In this document: positions 31,895 through 43,848 of the stretch, one piece after another
Layout: each line of letters opens with the position of its first letter
Position numbering within the stretch: the stretch's first letter is position 1
Source: Eutypella sp. D-1
Taxonomy: Eukaryota > Ascomycota > Sordariomycetes > Xylariales > Diatrypaceae
NCBI GenBank assembly: GCA_023313575.1
Contig: JAJTTP010000011.1
Location: 496,001-560,000 of the forward strand
Direction of reading: 5' to 3'
DNA: 64,000 nucleotides
Made by a program: the position numbers and the translations under genes
The notes under the pieces: generated by a model
Told to the model about the DNA's origin: nothing
Databases searched by the model: none
What the model saw: only the letters and a program-made list of their open reading frames with translations

Positions 31895-34800
31895 ATGGCG
31901 TCTCTTAAGACAGAGACTTCCTATGCGAGCAGCACCTCGATTGGGAGTCCACATACTCCAAAGGCCACGTCACCGGAGCAGAGAGACATCGAAGCCATAT
32001 GGAGACAAGTTCACGAGAAAGTCGTTCAACTAGCGGGCACGGACCCGCAGTTCGAGATCCAAAAGACGCTGGATATCGATGGGGTCCTCAGACGACTCGA
32101 CGCACTTCAACAAGCGAATAAGAAAGAACCAAGCAAGTTTGACGACTTCAAAAATGTCGTCCGGAAGACTCTTCAATGCATCCAGACCATTGGAGGCATA
32201 GTTGCTGATGGAGCCTCGGAGGTGTTCGCCCCTTCGGCTATGTGCTACAATGCGCTCACTTTCGTGATCCAGGCATGGCAAAACTATGAGGGCATGTTCG
32301 AAAATCTTGCTGAGCTATTGGAGAAGTGCGCAGACTTTTTGACGAGGCTTAAATACTATGAGAATAACATGGACTTGAACCTCAATCGCCTCGCCTGTCA
32401 GAACCTCCGAATATTTGTCGAAATATGCGACAGGACCATCCGATTGCGAAAGAAGTCCAACAGGTTCATACGATTCACCAAGCAACTTTTTCTCAATGAC
32501 GACGGGATCCAAGACCTACTTCACATGATGGAGAAGCTCAATAACAAGGAAGTTCCACTAGTGAACGCACAGATCTTCAAAACCGTGATGGACAACGCGG
32601 GCAAGCTCGACACGGCATTAGAGGAGCAGAAGCAACAGAGAAAAGATGAAGACTGGAGAAAAAGGCGCAAGACAATCGCCGCGGCCCTCGGATTTCCCAA
32701 GATATCCCTTGATAGCGACGGAGAACCAATTCAGCATTGGCAGAGAGGATTCGAGGCACGTAAAGCCACACTCGTCGAAGGAACAGGCGAGTGGATCGAG
32801 AAAGACCGCATTTTTCTCGAATGGGTGCGATCGACGCTCCCAGCCAATCCCGCCCTCGTAATGCAAGGCAGAAATAGGTCTGGAAAAACATCGATGATGG
32901 CCAACGTGCTGAGGACATTGCGCCGGATGGATCGTGCTAGCCCTACATCGCGAAGAGTACTGGCGTATTTCTTCCCTGATACGGACCGAAAAAAGAGTGA
33001 TGATGAAGACCCGAGCACCTACATTGAAAGGGTTTCACGGATCCTACTGTGGCAGGTTGCTACCGCATACGAGTCCATGACGAAATCCGTTGCTAATATA
33101 ATCGACCGAGAGCATGATTTTGATGGCTGTCTAGACCTATGGGAGCGGCTGTTCATAAACAACAAAGAGCGACAGAAAGACACTACCTTTTATTTCTTCA
33201 TAGACGGTATTGATTCTGAGGTTCAGACAATGATGCCTCTTTTGGAGAGACTGTGTCTGGTGACGGATGAACATCGACCTCGTATCTTCCTGACGGCGCG
33301 CCCCGAGACCGTTACTGGATGGCTGATGCATGCCGAGAAGATTCACTTTGAGTCGATATCGCTCTCTGATCATAACAGTGAAGATGTTCAGAAATACATC
33401 GAGCACGAGATGGATAACATGTTAATCACGAAGAACCCAGAAGGAAACAGCGATATTGCAAAGTGGCGCCAGAGGATTCAATATGACTTGGCTAGAAAGT
33501 GCGGGAGCGATTACTTCAAGCTAAACAACACCTTTGACAGGCTAGCAAAGGTGGACCTAGTCGAGGATATCGAGAGGATCCTAGAAGACGCCGGCAAGAC
33601 ACGCACTGACCAGATTGATTCCGAGCTTCGGCGGCTTAACAAGGAACGCACCCCAAAGGAGATTAAAGAGATCAACGAGATTATCTTGTGGATAGAGGGA
33701 GGACGCAATTGGTTCTCTGTCGAGATGATGGAAGCGCTTCTGTCAGTCAAGTACCGTCGTACGCATGTATCGCCAGCCGCTCCAGCAAGTCCCCTTCCAG
33801 TGATCCGTAGCAGCAAGTCACCTTCCCCACATAGAGGTCATTCTCAGGAGCGTCGAACGCCCCCGCCGCCACCACCGCCGCCGACTTCCCTGGCAATCTC
33901 ACTACTGCCATTCGCTCAGAAGCTACAGGACAAGTATGGATTGTTCTCCATAACAAATTCTAACACCGTCGATTGGCGGTCATCGGAGTATAAAGAGCGT
34001 GTGCCGTCGAGGTCTTTCGAACCCAGTCAGCAGCTGGCCAATGACACCCCAACAAGCCCACAGGTCATACAAGAATCTGAGATCGATATTGTGCGCCATT
34101 TCCTCAGGAACGTTTGTCCGCCGCATCTCTATGATCGATTTGAGTTTGACCAGTTCTTCAATGGCAAGTCAGGTGCCCGACATAAGGACTACATATGCTT
34201 GGACGATGACAACGAGAACATCAAGATTGCCATCTCCTGCTTGACCATACTGACCGAGGAAGGCATACGATTTGATACTAGGCTACGGTACTATGCCGTG
34301 TATTGGGTTCTGGACCACCTCAGAGAGGTTCAGCTCTCGTTAGCTGACCGAGAGCTAAAGGCCGAGGTCGGGCCCCTCCTTGTTCAGCTCTTCACGGAAG
34401 AGGTCGGGATGGATTCGCTGTTCTGGCCTTTCGACACTAACGTTAGCATGAAGACCTGGAATGGTGGGGAGCAGAAATACCTGCGGGAGGCCAGGGCCGA
34501 GTGGCTCTACTCTAATGAGGGAACTAGAGAGATCTTGCGATGGTTTGAAGACCCTGTGGTGGCAAGATCGATCACAAGTGAGGTTGGAAAGGAGTTTATG
34601 GAAGCCGTCAAGGCTCCCGACGCAAATTTGCACCAGGTCATCCTCTCCCGTGCCGCGAAGAATATGGCTGATCACTTATTTCGCCGCGTTGAGTTTACCA
34701 AGCGGGAATTCTTGGCTGCCTGCTGCTTCCTTCGTGGGTACTTGTCAAGGGTAAGTCACGGTCCGCCTAGCTTGTAGGAGGTCGTAACTAACCTTTACTT

Positions 34801-36846
34801 GTTAAGCTCGACCCTGAGAGGTCCTTGGAGATGCCGGACGAGGCGGATCCTTATAGGACTGAGGGAACAGCGGCATTTGGTCAATTTGAAGATGTCCAAT
34901 TCACGCTCGAGGAGATACAACAGATTGAAGGATGGGCATCCGAGGTCTTGGGGCGGTCTAAGGATACCAAGGCTCTCGAATCACTCTGGGAGATCCACGG
35001 TTCCCTCATCATATTCCAGCTCTGTGACAGCACGGCTGAAGTCTACCGCGCCCGTGCCACGAAAGCCCTCGAGCTGGACCATCACAACTGGCACGCGTGC
35101 CATTTCATCGCTAGTCAGCCTATTACTAGCAACGAGGATGCGCTGAAAATGCTTTCGCATGCTAAGGATGAGCTCGATAAACTCCGTAAGCGTGACCCCG
35201 CCTGGCTCGAGGATTCCGCGAACTCGGCGCTACTCGCACGCATAACCCTGAAACTTGGCGAGTGCATTTGGGAATCCGGGAAGGATTACGAGCGCGCCGC
35301 CAAGACGCATCTTGAGAGTCTGGACTACAACTATGTTCATTTCAAAGATTACGGACGCATTATGCAGGGCTACAGCAAGCGCCAGAGCTGGGACATGCTC
35401 ATCAACTTCCTCGGGGCCATCAATGACCACAAGGGGATCTGGGCCGCGTACTTCGACGAGTTAGTAAACGAGTTCTTGTTCGAGTATGTCATCGACAAGG
35501 ATTCGGATATGCTTGCGAAGGCAGCTGATGCTACGGGTCGATGGGACGTAGTCGAAAAGTTTTTTGAGATTAGCGCGGACATTGGCCGCAAGTCCGACGG
35601 CTACGATCTCCTGTTTCTGCTGCGCGACGCTTTTTCAAGAACCCTAGAGGCTGCTGAGAGCGGAATCCAGCAGAGCAAGGTTATTGCGGTCCGGGAAGCT
35701 GCCGTCCAGGCGATCAGATCTCACCCGAGCGCTACCTTGGAGCGCAAGTTCATTGATGGGATGGTTGATTCCTTAGCACTAGCTTACCTGGATTTCGCAA
35801 GACATCCAAGTCTAGCAGTGGAGCAGGTCGATCAGTACGGTGCCTTACTAGAGTCTCTGATTCCAGACACAGACGACACGTACAACATCTACCTGAACTC
35901 TATCCCGACTTGTGCTGTAATCCGGTTCCACCATAGGCGCCAAAACCCTTCCAAGCGGGCTGCGGAGTTCTGTCAGAGAATAATCCAGACCAGCACGGAG
36001 CTTTTGTCCGACGAGGATGAAGGTAACGACGTCTTCGCATACTGGCTGCTGGCTCGTCTAGCGACCGTTGTGGGAGACGTTGAAACCATGCGTGTCGCTT
36101 GGACCATGTGGAACAAGATACAGCACGAGGCGGAATCCCAATGGAAATCCTGGCAAGCGTCAAAAGACAATGCTTCTGCCTCCGGAGAAGGTGGCGATGC
36201 TTCGAAAGTAACGGGCTCTACGGAACCTAAGCCCGGAACAACGCAAGAGAGCCCTAAACCGAAACAAGCGGCTCCCTCACCTGCTCCTATTTTAACACCG
36301 GCACTAGCGGTTGGTAAAAACGACAGCGACGCAAAGCCTCACAAGCTGCTCGCAGTGAAGATCCCGACGGAACTCGCCGAGGCGGCGTCATCGCACAGCC
36401 ACTCCACGACGTCCACGGGGGTTAGCGACGCGAATGCGACGCACGGGCCTCACAGGCCGAGTATCTACGCTGAGTGCGACGGGTGCGGCAGGCGGTGGAC
36501 GGTTATGGAGGAGCCGCTGTACGCGTGCGCTGACTGCGTCGGGGACGTCCATCTCGACGAAGGGTGTCACGCACGCCTGCTTAAAGGGGAGCCGATGCCG
36601 GGCAAGAAGAGGAATCTCAGATGTAGGAAGGAGCACGAGATGTTCCTCATCCCGAAGTGGGACACTGCGCTGGTGCGCGACATGCCGAAGGATTGCGTGC
36701 CACTCCTCGACGGCGCTGACAAGGGCAAAAAGTGGGTTACGTTGGCGGAATGGAGGAGGCAGCTGAATGGCAAATATTTGGGTGGTGACAAGAATCAAGC
36801 CAGCACAAATGGACAAGGTGTCAATGGGTCGCCAGATAAGAAATAG
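31895..36846 (+). CDS. STAND (NLR-like) NTPase with Goodbye-like N-terminus and C-terminal zinc finger
   Basis: Two exons (31895-34750, 34807-36846) with a 56-nt phase-0 intron (GTAAGT donor) give 1,631 residues. Residues about 30-150 resemble the fungal Goodbye domain found at the start of STAND proteins (DIEAIWRQVHEKVVQLAGTD, then FAPSAMCYNALTFVIQAWQN). The NTPase has Walker A GRNRSGKT at 325-332 and Walker B FYFFIDGID near 430-438, then FLTARPETVTG like a sensor segment. A Pro-rich linker (nine prolines) lies near residue 655. The long C-terminal half is alpha-helical in composition, possibly TPR-like. Near the end is a ZZ-like zinc finger: CDGC, CADC, a Cys-His pair in DEGCHARL, then CRKEH. 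STAND proteins are ATP-driven switches; in fungi many control programmed cell death or non-self recognition. A zinc finger in the position normally taken by sensor repeats is unusual. It stands next to a HET gene. Confidence 0.85.
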
Positions 36847-36998
36847 TTGGGCGAGTCGGTCAGGTTCCTGAAATTGAATTTACCCGGCCGAGTCGTGTGG
36901 TACAAGAATGAAATCATGTTTAAGTTATATTCGGGATGCATCAATAAGCAACAGTAGGCCTCTTGTGCATTTTATGGGAGTTCGATTTGATTTAATAT

Positions 36999-38292
36999 TT
37001 ACCGCAAACTCGCCGCCGAATGTGTATCTGTCATGGCCTCTTTAACAGTATCATTGAGCGGCGGAACGCTTATCACCCTTGTCGCGTTCATTGTGCCGCC
37101 CCTGTAAGCATAAGTAAATTCCCAGCCGGAACCTGCTGCACCGTGTTCTCCTTGATGGTTTACGACAACAATCCCGCTAGAGACCTTGGGGTACTTCCGG
37201 AGCATGCGTCTCACCGCGTCTTCCGCCGCTTCCTTCGGCGTCATCCCTTGTCGCAGATTCTCTACCGCCTGGTAGCAGGGGAGGAACCGCATCATAATGT
37301 CTCCGTCGCCAGTCGCGCCACATCCACCCACGTCACCGTCAACATACGATCCGCTGCCTGTGATCGGACCATCCCCCACGCGACCGGGGATCTTGTGCGC
37401 CGCGCCGTTCGTCGAGGTGCCTGCCGCCATCCGATACGCATGATCAATAGCGATCATAGAGATGGTATCATGACCGATTGGCGGTCCACGGGCAGCAAGC
37501 TTGGTAGGGTAGTCACTCGCGGAAGCGTTGATAGCTAGTGGGGCATAGGGCCCGCATGAGCCCGCCGGATCGGGCGTGACATTAATGCGATAGTTCGGCT
37601 GGCAGGCGCTCGCCTTCCATGCCTCACATGTCGCTTCTGACTCAGGGGTCTTTAATGTCTCCGCCTCGAAACCGTTAGAGATCGCAAACTCAGTAGCGAA
37701 TTCTCCGGCTAGCATTGTGTGCGTAGTGTGCTCCAATACGTGACGCGCAACAGAAATGGCGCTCTTGATGCGCTGCATGGCCGCGACGGCGCCCGATTTC
37801 ATGGTGCTCCCATCCATGATCATGGCATCAAGGGTCGTCTAGATTTCTCTGTCAGCCAATGTTCCCAGAAGATTGAATGGGTCGATATGCGAAGGTAAGG
37901 GGTAAGAACCATACTTCGCAGTTTTCGTCGGGTGAACCTCCATATCCGACGGTCCCGTCGCACTGGTTCTTCTCGCACGCCATGCATCCGAGCTCAACGG
38001 CATCCAGAGCTGAAGTGTCCCAATCCAGCAGGGCCGTATATGCTGCATCCGTAGCCTCTGTAAAGGCGCCCCCCCAAGTGTTGATCACCATGGGGAGACC
38101 GGGTGAATTCGAGTGCTGACTTTCTTGGACGGGCGACGACCGTGACGGTGGGGCGAAAAATAATAAATATGAGATAAGACCCGTCCCTAGAACGATCGCC
38201 ATGGTGATGATTGCTAGCAATCCGGCAAGAATGAGGAAGTATAAAACTTTTGGCCAGTATCGGCTCCGGGAACGAAAAGTTGGAGTTTCCAT
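36999..38292 (-). CDS. N4-(beta-N-acetylglucosaminyl)-L-asparaginase (glycosylasparaginase), membrane-anchored
   Basis: Two exons (38292-37915, 37838-36999) with a 76-nt phase-0 intron give 405 residues. The Ntn hydrolase cleaves the GlcNAc-Asn bond during glycoprotein breakdown, usually in a lysosome or vacuole. The joined motif [20 protein letters not shown] is the family substrate-side block. The autocleavage site and nucleophile is Thr251 in [12 protein letters not shown], followed by AAGTSTNG and [18 protein letters not shown]. The protein should self-process into alpha and beta chains before Thr251. Residues about 16-47 form a strong hydrophobic segment ([20 protein letters not shown]), read as a signal anchor rather than a cleavable signal, with a basic cytosolic tail. 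It converges with the STAND gene (152 bp between stops). Confidence 0.92.
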
Positions 38293-39416
38293 TTTTTCGT
38301 TTCGCGGTTTCTTTATAGCGAGGTTGCACTCTGGATGGTCAGTCTACACGCCAAGACTGCGATAACCCCTACTATGGCGATCTTGGCCCTTCGGTGGGAG
38401 GCCCACTTTAAGGCGTCCTCAGATTATATGGATACGATGGTATGTAAACGCAGGCTTGATCGATTGGAGTCTCAAAACTTTAAGATTTGACAATAGTAGG
38501 AAGAGAGGGAGGCGGGCGGGCAGAAGTATTTGGTTTTACGCCCGGACTTTTGGCATCTTACTTAAATTATTAATACTTCTCGATTTTATACGATGCGCGT
38601 AAAGAAAATGTCCTTAAGAGCACCGTGCTCGTACATTATATAACCCCTAGACTTACTCTAGGATTTCCAAGCTCCGGCGGAATGAACAGAAAACGGCCAA
38701 CTCCAGTAATGCCACCCACATCTAAGTTGAAGGATTCCTTGCCTTTTTTTCTATTTAAAACTACCCATAGCGACATCGTAAAGGTTGAGACGGGCATTCA
38801 TGTCATATACTTAGACTCATTCGCGCCATGGATTTCAATTGTACGCCGAGACATTAACACCACCGGCGAGTTTTGGGGGACGCCTACAGTGCTTAAGTTG
38901 CTTAGATGGCTTCGAAAACATGGTCCAGTAATGGCCAATTAGATAGCTTAACAAGACTAATGCAAAATCATTTCTTAATCTAAATCCGGCATTTAGCAGC
39001 TTTGTTGCGGCTACCTATCTAGAGATGATGCACCTAACATCAAAAGGTCCCATTCCGAACCGTCAGGTTCTTAGCTCGATCGCGGCATCATAACATCGGC
39101 TAAGTGTAATGGTAAATCCTCAAGGACGTCAGTGAAGGGGTGAGGGCTTAACCCCAATATGATACTGATCCCGGATGGGATCGCATCGATAAGCATAATC
39201 AAGCTCGGCGCCGCGGAGTGAGAAACTGCTTGAATAGTATCGCGATGTAGTTATACTTGACATGTTAAAGCGAAGCAATCAGTAAACTAGTATAAGGTAG
39301 GACTATCATTACTAAACACCGTAATGAACAGAGCTTGCTCGAGGTATTTTGCGAACGAAGGGGAGAAGAGAGCGAGATTAGCACTATAAAAAGATGACAA
39401 CAACAGTTATATATCA
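38293..39416. other. A+T-rich intergenic region
   Basis: No supported gene. The plus frame 38625-38942 has no domain. The stretch next to 39417 is A+T-rich and may hide a decayed 5' part of the following DUF6594-like gene. Confidence 0.4.
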
Positions 39417-39890
39417 ATGGGGTCGGAAATACATCGACTAGACGCCGAACTGGCGTTCGCGGAACTCGGACCGTCACCAGGCCACCCACGAGCATACTTG
39501 CGCTTCAGTGACATGAATATCGTGATGTCGGACCCGCTACGTGGTACACTGAAGCGGGCGCTTCCCAAGACTCTCACATCCACGAGGCGAGAGGTAAAGC
39601 GGCGGCAGGTGGAGTACCTGAATGTTTGCCCGCCGGAGGTCTCACCCTTCTTCGATAGCCTCGCACGCTTCCTGGTAGCTTTCGTCGCGGGCGTCGCGCT
39701 CCTTATACTCATGCTCGTCATGAGTTTACTAAACGTGTTAGTCATAAAAAGCCTGATCACCGTACCCAGCGCCCTCGTCCTGTTCGTGGGTGGGCTCTCC
39801 ATCGGGCCTAGGGCCATCAACACGGAAACCATGATGGTAACTGGCACATGTGCTGCGGTACTCGTGGTGTTCGTTGGGACCACCACTTAA
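39417..39890 (+). CDS. DUF6594-like membrane protein, probably N-terminally truncated
   Basis: The open frame gives 157 residues. From residue 27 it follows the C-terminal part of a large fungal family I know as DUF6594: YLRFSDMNIVMSDPLRGTLK, a basic segment, VSPFFDSLARFLVAFVAGVA, then three hydrophobic helices ending in AAVLVVFVGTTT. Full members usually have another 100 or more residues in front, with a conserved helical region, before this segment. Here the ATG at 39417 is preceded by A+T-rich DNA with no readable upstream exon, so the gene is either truncated or carries a distant small exon I cannot see. Function of the family is unknown. The membrane part is complete, which argues that a shortened protein could still be made. 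Confidence 0.6.
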   Translation: MGSEIHRLDAELAFAELGPSPGHPRAYLRFSDMNIVMSDPLRGTLKRALPKTLTSTRREVKRRQVEYLNVCPPEVSPFFDSLARFLVAFVAGVALLILMLVMSLLNVLVIKSLITVPSALVLFVGGLSIGPRAINTETMMVTGTCAAVLVVFVGTTT

Positions 39891-40711
39891 GTCGATGTAA
39901 GCGTGGAGCCCTGTATGACCTACAGAGGACTGCGAAGGTTGCTTACTTAAGTAGCTACTTCATTCTTGTGGGGCATGGAGCTTCAAGCCCCTTTCCAGCC
40001 CCGCTTATAAATGAGCTCTCAGTTTCCATCTTCGCCATCGATACCACCAAATCCCTACGAAGACTTGGGTGATTAAGCGTTGCCATGGTTTCTATTAGTA
40101 TGAAATGCTCATTGAATTCTTTAACTGGCCGGAGAACGTTAGCGCAGTAGCATTCCTATCTTTAGGAAATACGGCATGAGAAACTTTAGCAAAGTGATTG
40201 CGGGAGGTTCAAGTTGAGGCTCAAGTATGTTTAATATGAGCGCAGATTCTCCTCATTTACTTAAGTCGAAAGCAATGCTAGATCCGTCATACTCAACCAC
40301 GGATGGAGAAATCGCCGTATCCAAAATGCATTTTTCTTGCAGGCACCCTTGCTAGCTAACGGTGCCCTTGGCATTGAAGCCGCTATTATAAGCTGCCATC
40401 TACGCATACCGCGGATATAACCGTCAAGTGACATAGCAATGCGCCCAGTGAAATAATGAGGCGATTTGAGGGAAACAATTCCATAATTTGCGTTCCGGAG
40501 CGAGTTTTCCGGTTCAATTCGGCCTTTGTTTTCCAGGGACGCTGGCGCATTATAACGCACATGCGCCAGCAAGGTACCTGCCCCCATCCACACACACATA
40601 CACACAACGCCTCTCCTTGATAGGCCGTATACGACATTATAGTCATTAGTGAAAAATGTGCGTCTAGATGAAACTCCATGTCTACGCGCTCTCGGTCTCA
40701 TGTTAGATTAC
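39891..40711. other. Intergenic region between DUF6594-like and PKS genes
   Basis: The two genes converge here. The minus frame 40261-40701 has no domain. I see no repeat or RNA gene. Confidence 0.4.
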
Positions 40712-42158
40712 TCAGTCCAAATCAACGCTAGCCAAGGCTTCGCTTATGAATTTTTCATTCGGTGTGTCGGTGGCCGTGACCACGGCCGCAGGCTGGGAGG
40801 TGGAGAATTCGGGCTCCGGCGTGCCGGGCACGGACTCCTTGGGCTCATCACTCGCCCACTCCTGATCGTCGCCGGTTTCGCTCCTGCTGGCCTCGCTGTC
40901 GGTCTCCGGCGGGGTCTGGAGACCGCTGCGCCCGGTGCTCATGTTGCGCTTCAGCATGCACGTCTCGACGGAGATCCCTGGGCCAAAGGCGCAGCCCACG
41001 ACGTAGTCGCGAACCCGCCCGCCTGGTGCAAGTGCATCCATCTCCTTGCTGCGCAGCCGATTCATCACGCTGAATATCGTCGCGGAGCTCGAGTTCCCGC
41101 GGTTCATGTACGTGTCGTAGCTGGCGCGCATGTGCTCAGACGAGATCCCCATCGCGCGCTCGGCGCCTGTCAGTATCGTCGCGCCTCCAGGGTGCATCGC
41201 CCAGTCAAAGTCTGCCGCTTCTCGGTAGTCGGCCGGTAGGTTGGGCACGCTCTGCAGCAGGTCCGAAAAGCTTGGCGCCAGCATCTTCGCCGTGAGACTT
41301 GGCACGCGCGGGCTTAGAACCACTTTCCACCCCGCTGGATCGACGTCGAAACCGAGATCTGCCTCGGTGTCGGGGATAATCTTGTGGTCCCAGCCAAGCA
41401 GTTGATAGATCGGCTCCTCCATCTGCCCGCCAATTCCATTGCTAAGAACGACAGCGCTGGCGCAATCCGAGAATAAGCAAGCACCTACGCGCGTTTCTTG
41501 AAGCTCGTTGATGCTGTCCAGCTCACTTCGCGCTAGCGTAGTACTAACCTCCAAGGCTACGCATAATATCCTCGCAGGTTTCCGCCTGAACGTATGTCCC
41601 AGCGCGAGATTAGCTGCCGTCCGAAGCGTCGCCAAGCCACCCGAGCAGCCAATCCCGTGCATTAACACCTTCTCAACTTGGTGCGTGATACCTAGACCTT
41701 TTGCGACAAAGTGATCGAACCCCGGATTGGCGCTGTCGGTGCATGTAGTCGAGACGATGTGCGTGATCTGAGAAATGTCGATCCGGGCTTCAGATATCGC
41801 CTTTTTGGCCGCTTCTACTGCAAGCGGGACGCCGTCAGACATGAAAGTCTCGTGAAGCTGAGCTATTGTAGGCGCCTGGGGTTGGTTGACAAGAGGGTGA
41901 TCGGAGGTGCCTACGGAGGATCGCGTTTCGATTCCGGTGAACTGGTTTATTCCGAGGACTTTCTTCATTCTGAAGTTGCGGGCGACGTGAGCAGGGGACC
42001 TTGGAAGATGAAAATTTGAGACCTTACGCAGCGGATTCAGGATAATATCTCTTCCCAAGCTTCTCCAGCTCTTCAGGCTTTAGGAAATAGGGTGGATATT
42101 GCGCACCCAGTCCAATAATGGAGAGGCCCAGCTCTCCGAAAGTGTTCGGTGCCGCCAT
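40712..42158 (-). CDS. Type III polyketide synthase (chalcone/stilbene synthase-like)
   Basis: Two exons (42158-42028, 41969-40712) with a 58-nt intron give 462 residues. Type III PKSs are homodimers that extend acyl-CoA starters with malonyl-CoA to form pyrones, resorcinols or related phenols. The triad is clear: Cys152 in MHGIGCSGGLATLRTA, His303 in DWAMHPGGATIL and Asn336 in YMNRGNSSSATIF. The C-terminal core signature is present as CAFGPGISVETCML. Exon 1 provides the usual opening (LGLSIIGLGAQYPPYFLKPE) and the junction rebuilds PESAAMKKVLGINQFTGIET. After residue about 390 comes a 70-residue acidic Ser/Pro/Glu-rich extension (TPPETDSEASRSETGDD) of low complexity. No tailoring enzyme, transporter or regulator of a biosynthetic cluster is adjacent. 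Confidence 0.92.
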
Positions 42159-43848
42159 CTTGACTATTTGACTATATTATGCTGGAATATGATCACCGGC
42201 TCTGTGAGCACGTGGCAAGATTGGTAGTAGCAGATAGTTGAGTGGGAAGAACCAGTTATGTGGTTGGCGATAAAGATTGTCTCGAGGACTTGGGAAGGCT
42301 TTGAATACAAATAGTGTAACATTCAAGCGGATACGTTTAGCAGCTGAGTCTAGAAGTAGGGCCTCGCCTATATCACACATCCAGATTGAGAAGAAAATGA
42401 AACAGAAGTGACAGGTGTACGAAATAAATAAAAAAATAGGTTGAGAAGAAAGTTTGAGAGGAGTGTACAAGTATGCGAGACAGCCCTGCAGAGGACTTGA
42501 ACGAACAAACCTTCGGTAAGAATGAGAGACAGAAGCTACCAGCCAGGAATGTACACATACACACTGTTAAAGAGCAAGGTTACTTACGTAGTTATTACCT
42601 TCGGTAGTACTTAGTTAAGCTGGTGTACGTCAAGACTCAGATTTGGAAGTGCTTGTCAGGGACCTCGGGACTGTCAGGGACTGGATCTGGGGTGGGCTGC
42701 TATCGAGATCTCCTCAACCAATCAACGGCTCTAGTTGGCGGGCTGTTAACGTATTTTATTACTTAATTAGGGCAATGACCATATTAGGTGCCGCGGCTCA
42801 GGGCAAGCTAGTGCCAAGCGCCTGTACCTTGCATTATACTACAAAGGTACATGATATTTAGTAGTACGTAGGTAGTTGAACGCCTGGCAGTTTCAAGCCG
42901 TTTCACCCGTCCGCATTAGTAATGAAAGGTATGAAGTATGGGGCGTAGCCCATGTCATATATCTAGATTTGCTCGATAAAGGAATATCAGTGGGACTCGA
43001 AGGGGTTACATAACTTCAGTAGCAAGGCAAGATTGTGCAGCAACAGCCGATATATACGAAACCGAATTCTGAGACAGTGAGCCTATTGAGCCTATCGACA
43101 TCATAAAAATGGATAGTGGGGAGGCGGGCAGCTGGGGGCGTTTTCTTTTGCTTATCTCTAGCAGGTCTAGCAGGTACGTAGTCTAAGTCGTCTCTAAGAC
43201 TACATGATACCAGCTAACTAGCCCACACTGAGGCAAAGTCTTCTACTATGGACAGCTAAGTACTCTAACTAACACATGCCCAAACGTGGCTGAAGAATGG
43301 CAATTCTAACAATTTACGAAGTGCAAAGTATATATGTGATACCAGGGTGGTAACATGCCCAAGATCCATATCTGTAGGTACTTACCTAGGTACCTAAGTA
43401 ACCTAGTACAAAGTAAAAGCGGAGGCTGACCCAACTTGGGCCTGGACCAGCAAGGAGCTCTCCATGCAGGGTGACCCATGCTAATCGGATCCTGAGCCCG
43501 CCAGCCCCACGGGTTTTAGTCCCACTAGAGCAGCACGGGCTAAAAAGGTTTATCGCCAACTCGCTATCACATGTAGGTACTCACGTACTTTTTCACCTGC
43601 CTACAAGCACCAATCGCGATTAGTAGGTATGTATGATCAAGTATTTATCTAGAACCCGTGGACCTTTACGGTCTAGAAATTCGGTTCCTGCCGTTTTACG
43701 CTGCAAGCTATATCAAATGAGACGCTAGAGGTTATTGTAAGTGCTAACTCGTCTCAATCCATAACTTATCTACCCACTATCTAGGTAGATATGACGACTT
43801 CCTGAGCTGACAGAAGCTGTGCGTGTAGAGACCTTGTTCGTCATAACT
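42159..43848. other. Intergenic region with TAGGTA-type island
   Basis: This is the upstream region of the PKS gene (minus) and the promoter of the small membrane protein gene (plus). A dense TAGGTA/CCTAAG run at 43375-43406 is the longest in the window, with further single motifs at 42866, 43573 and 43782. No supported gene. Confidence 0.45.
43375..43406. repeat. TAGGTA-type palindromic island
   Basis: The stretch reads TAGGTACTTACCTAGG followed by TACCTAAGTAACCTAG, alternating TAGGTA with its complement. It belongs to the same motif class as the copies upstream of the YIP1-family gene. Confidence 0.6.

Noticed and set aside
40649..41239. A 196-codon plus-strand frame opposite the type III PKS
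   Set aside because: Shadow frame; the PKS triad is on the minus strand.
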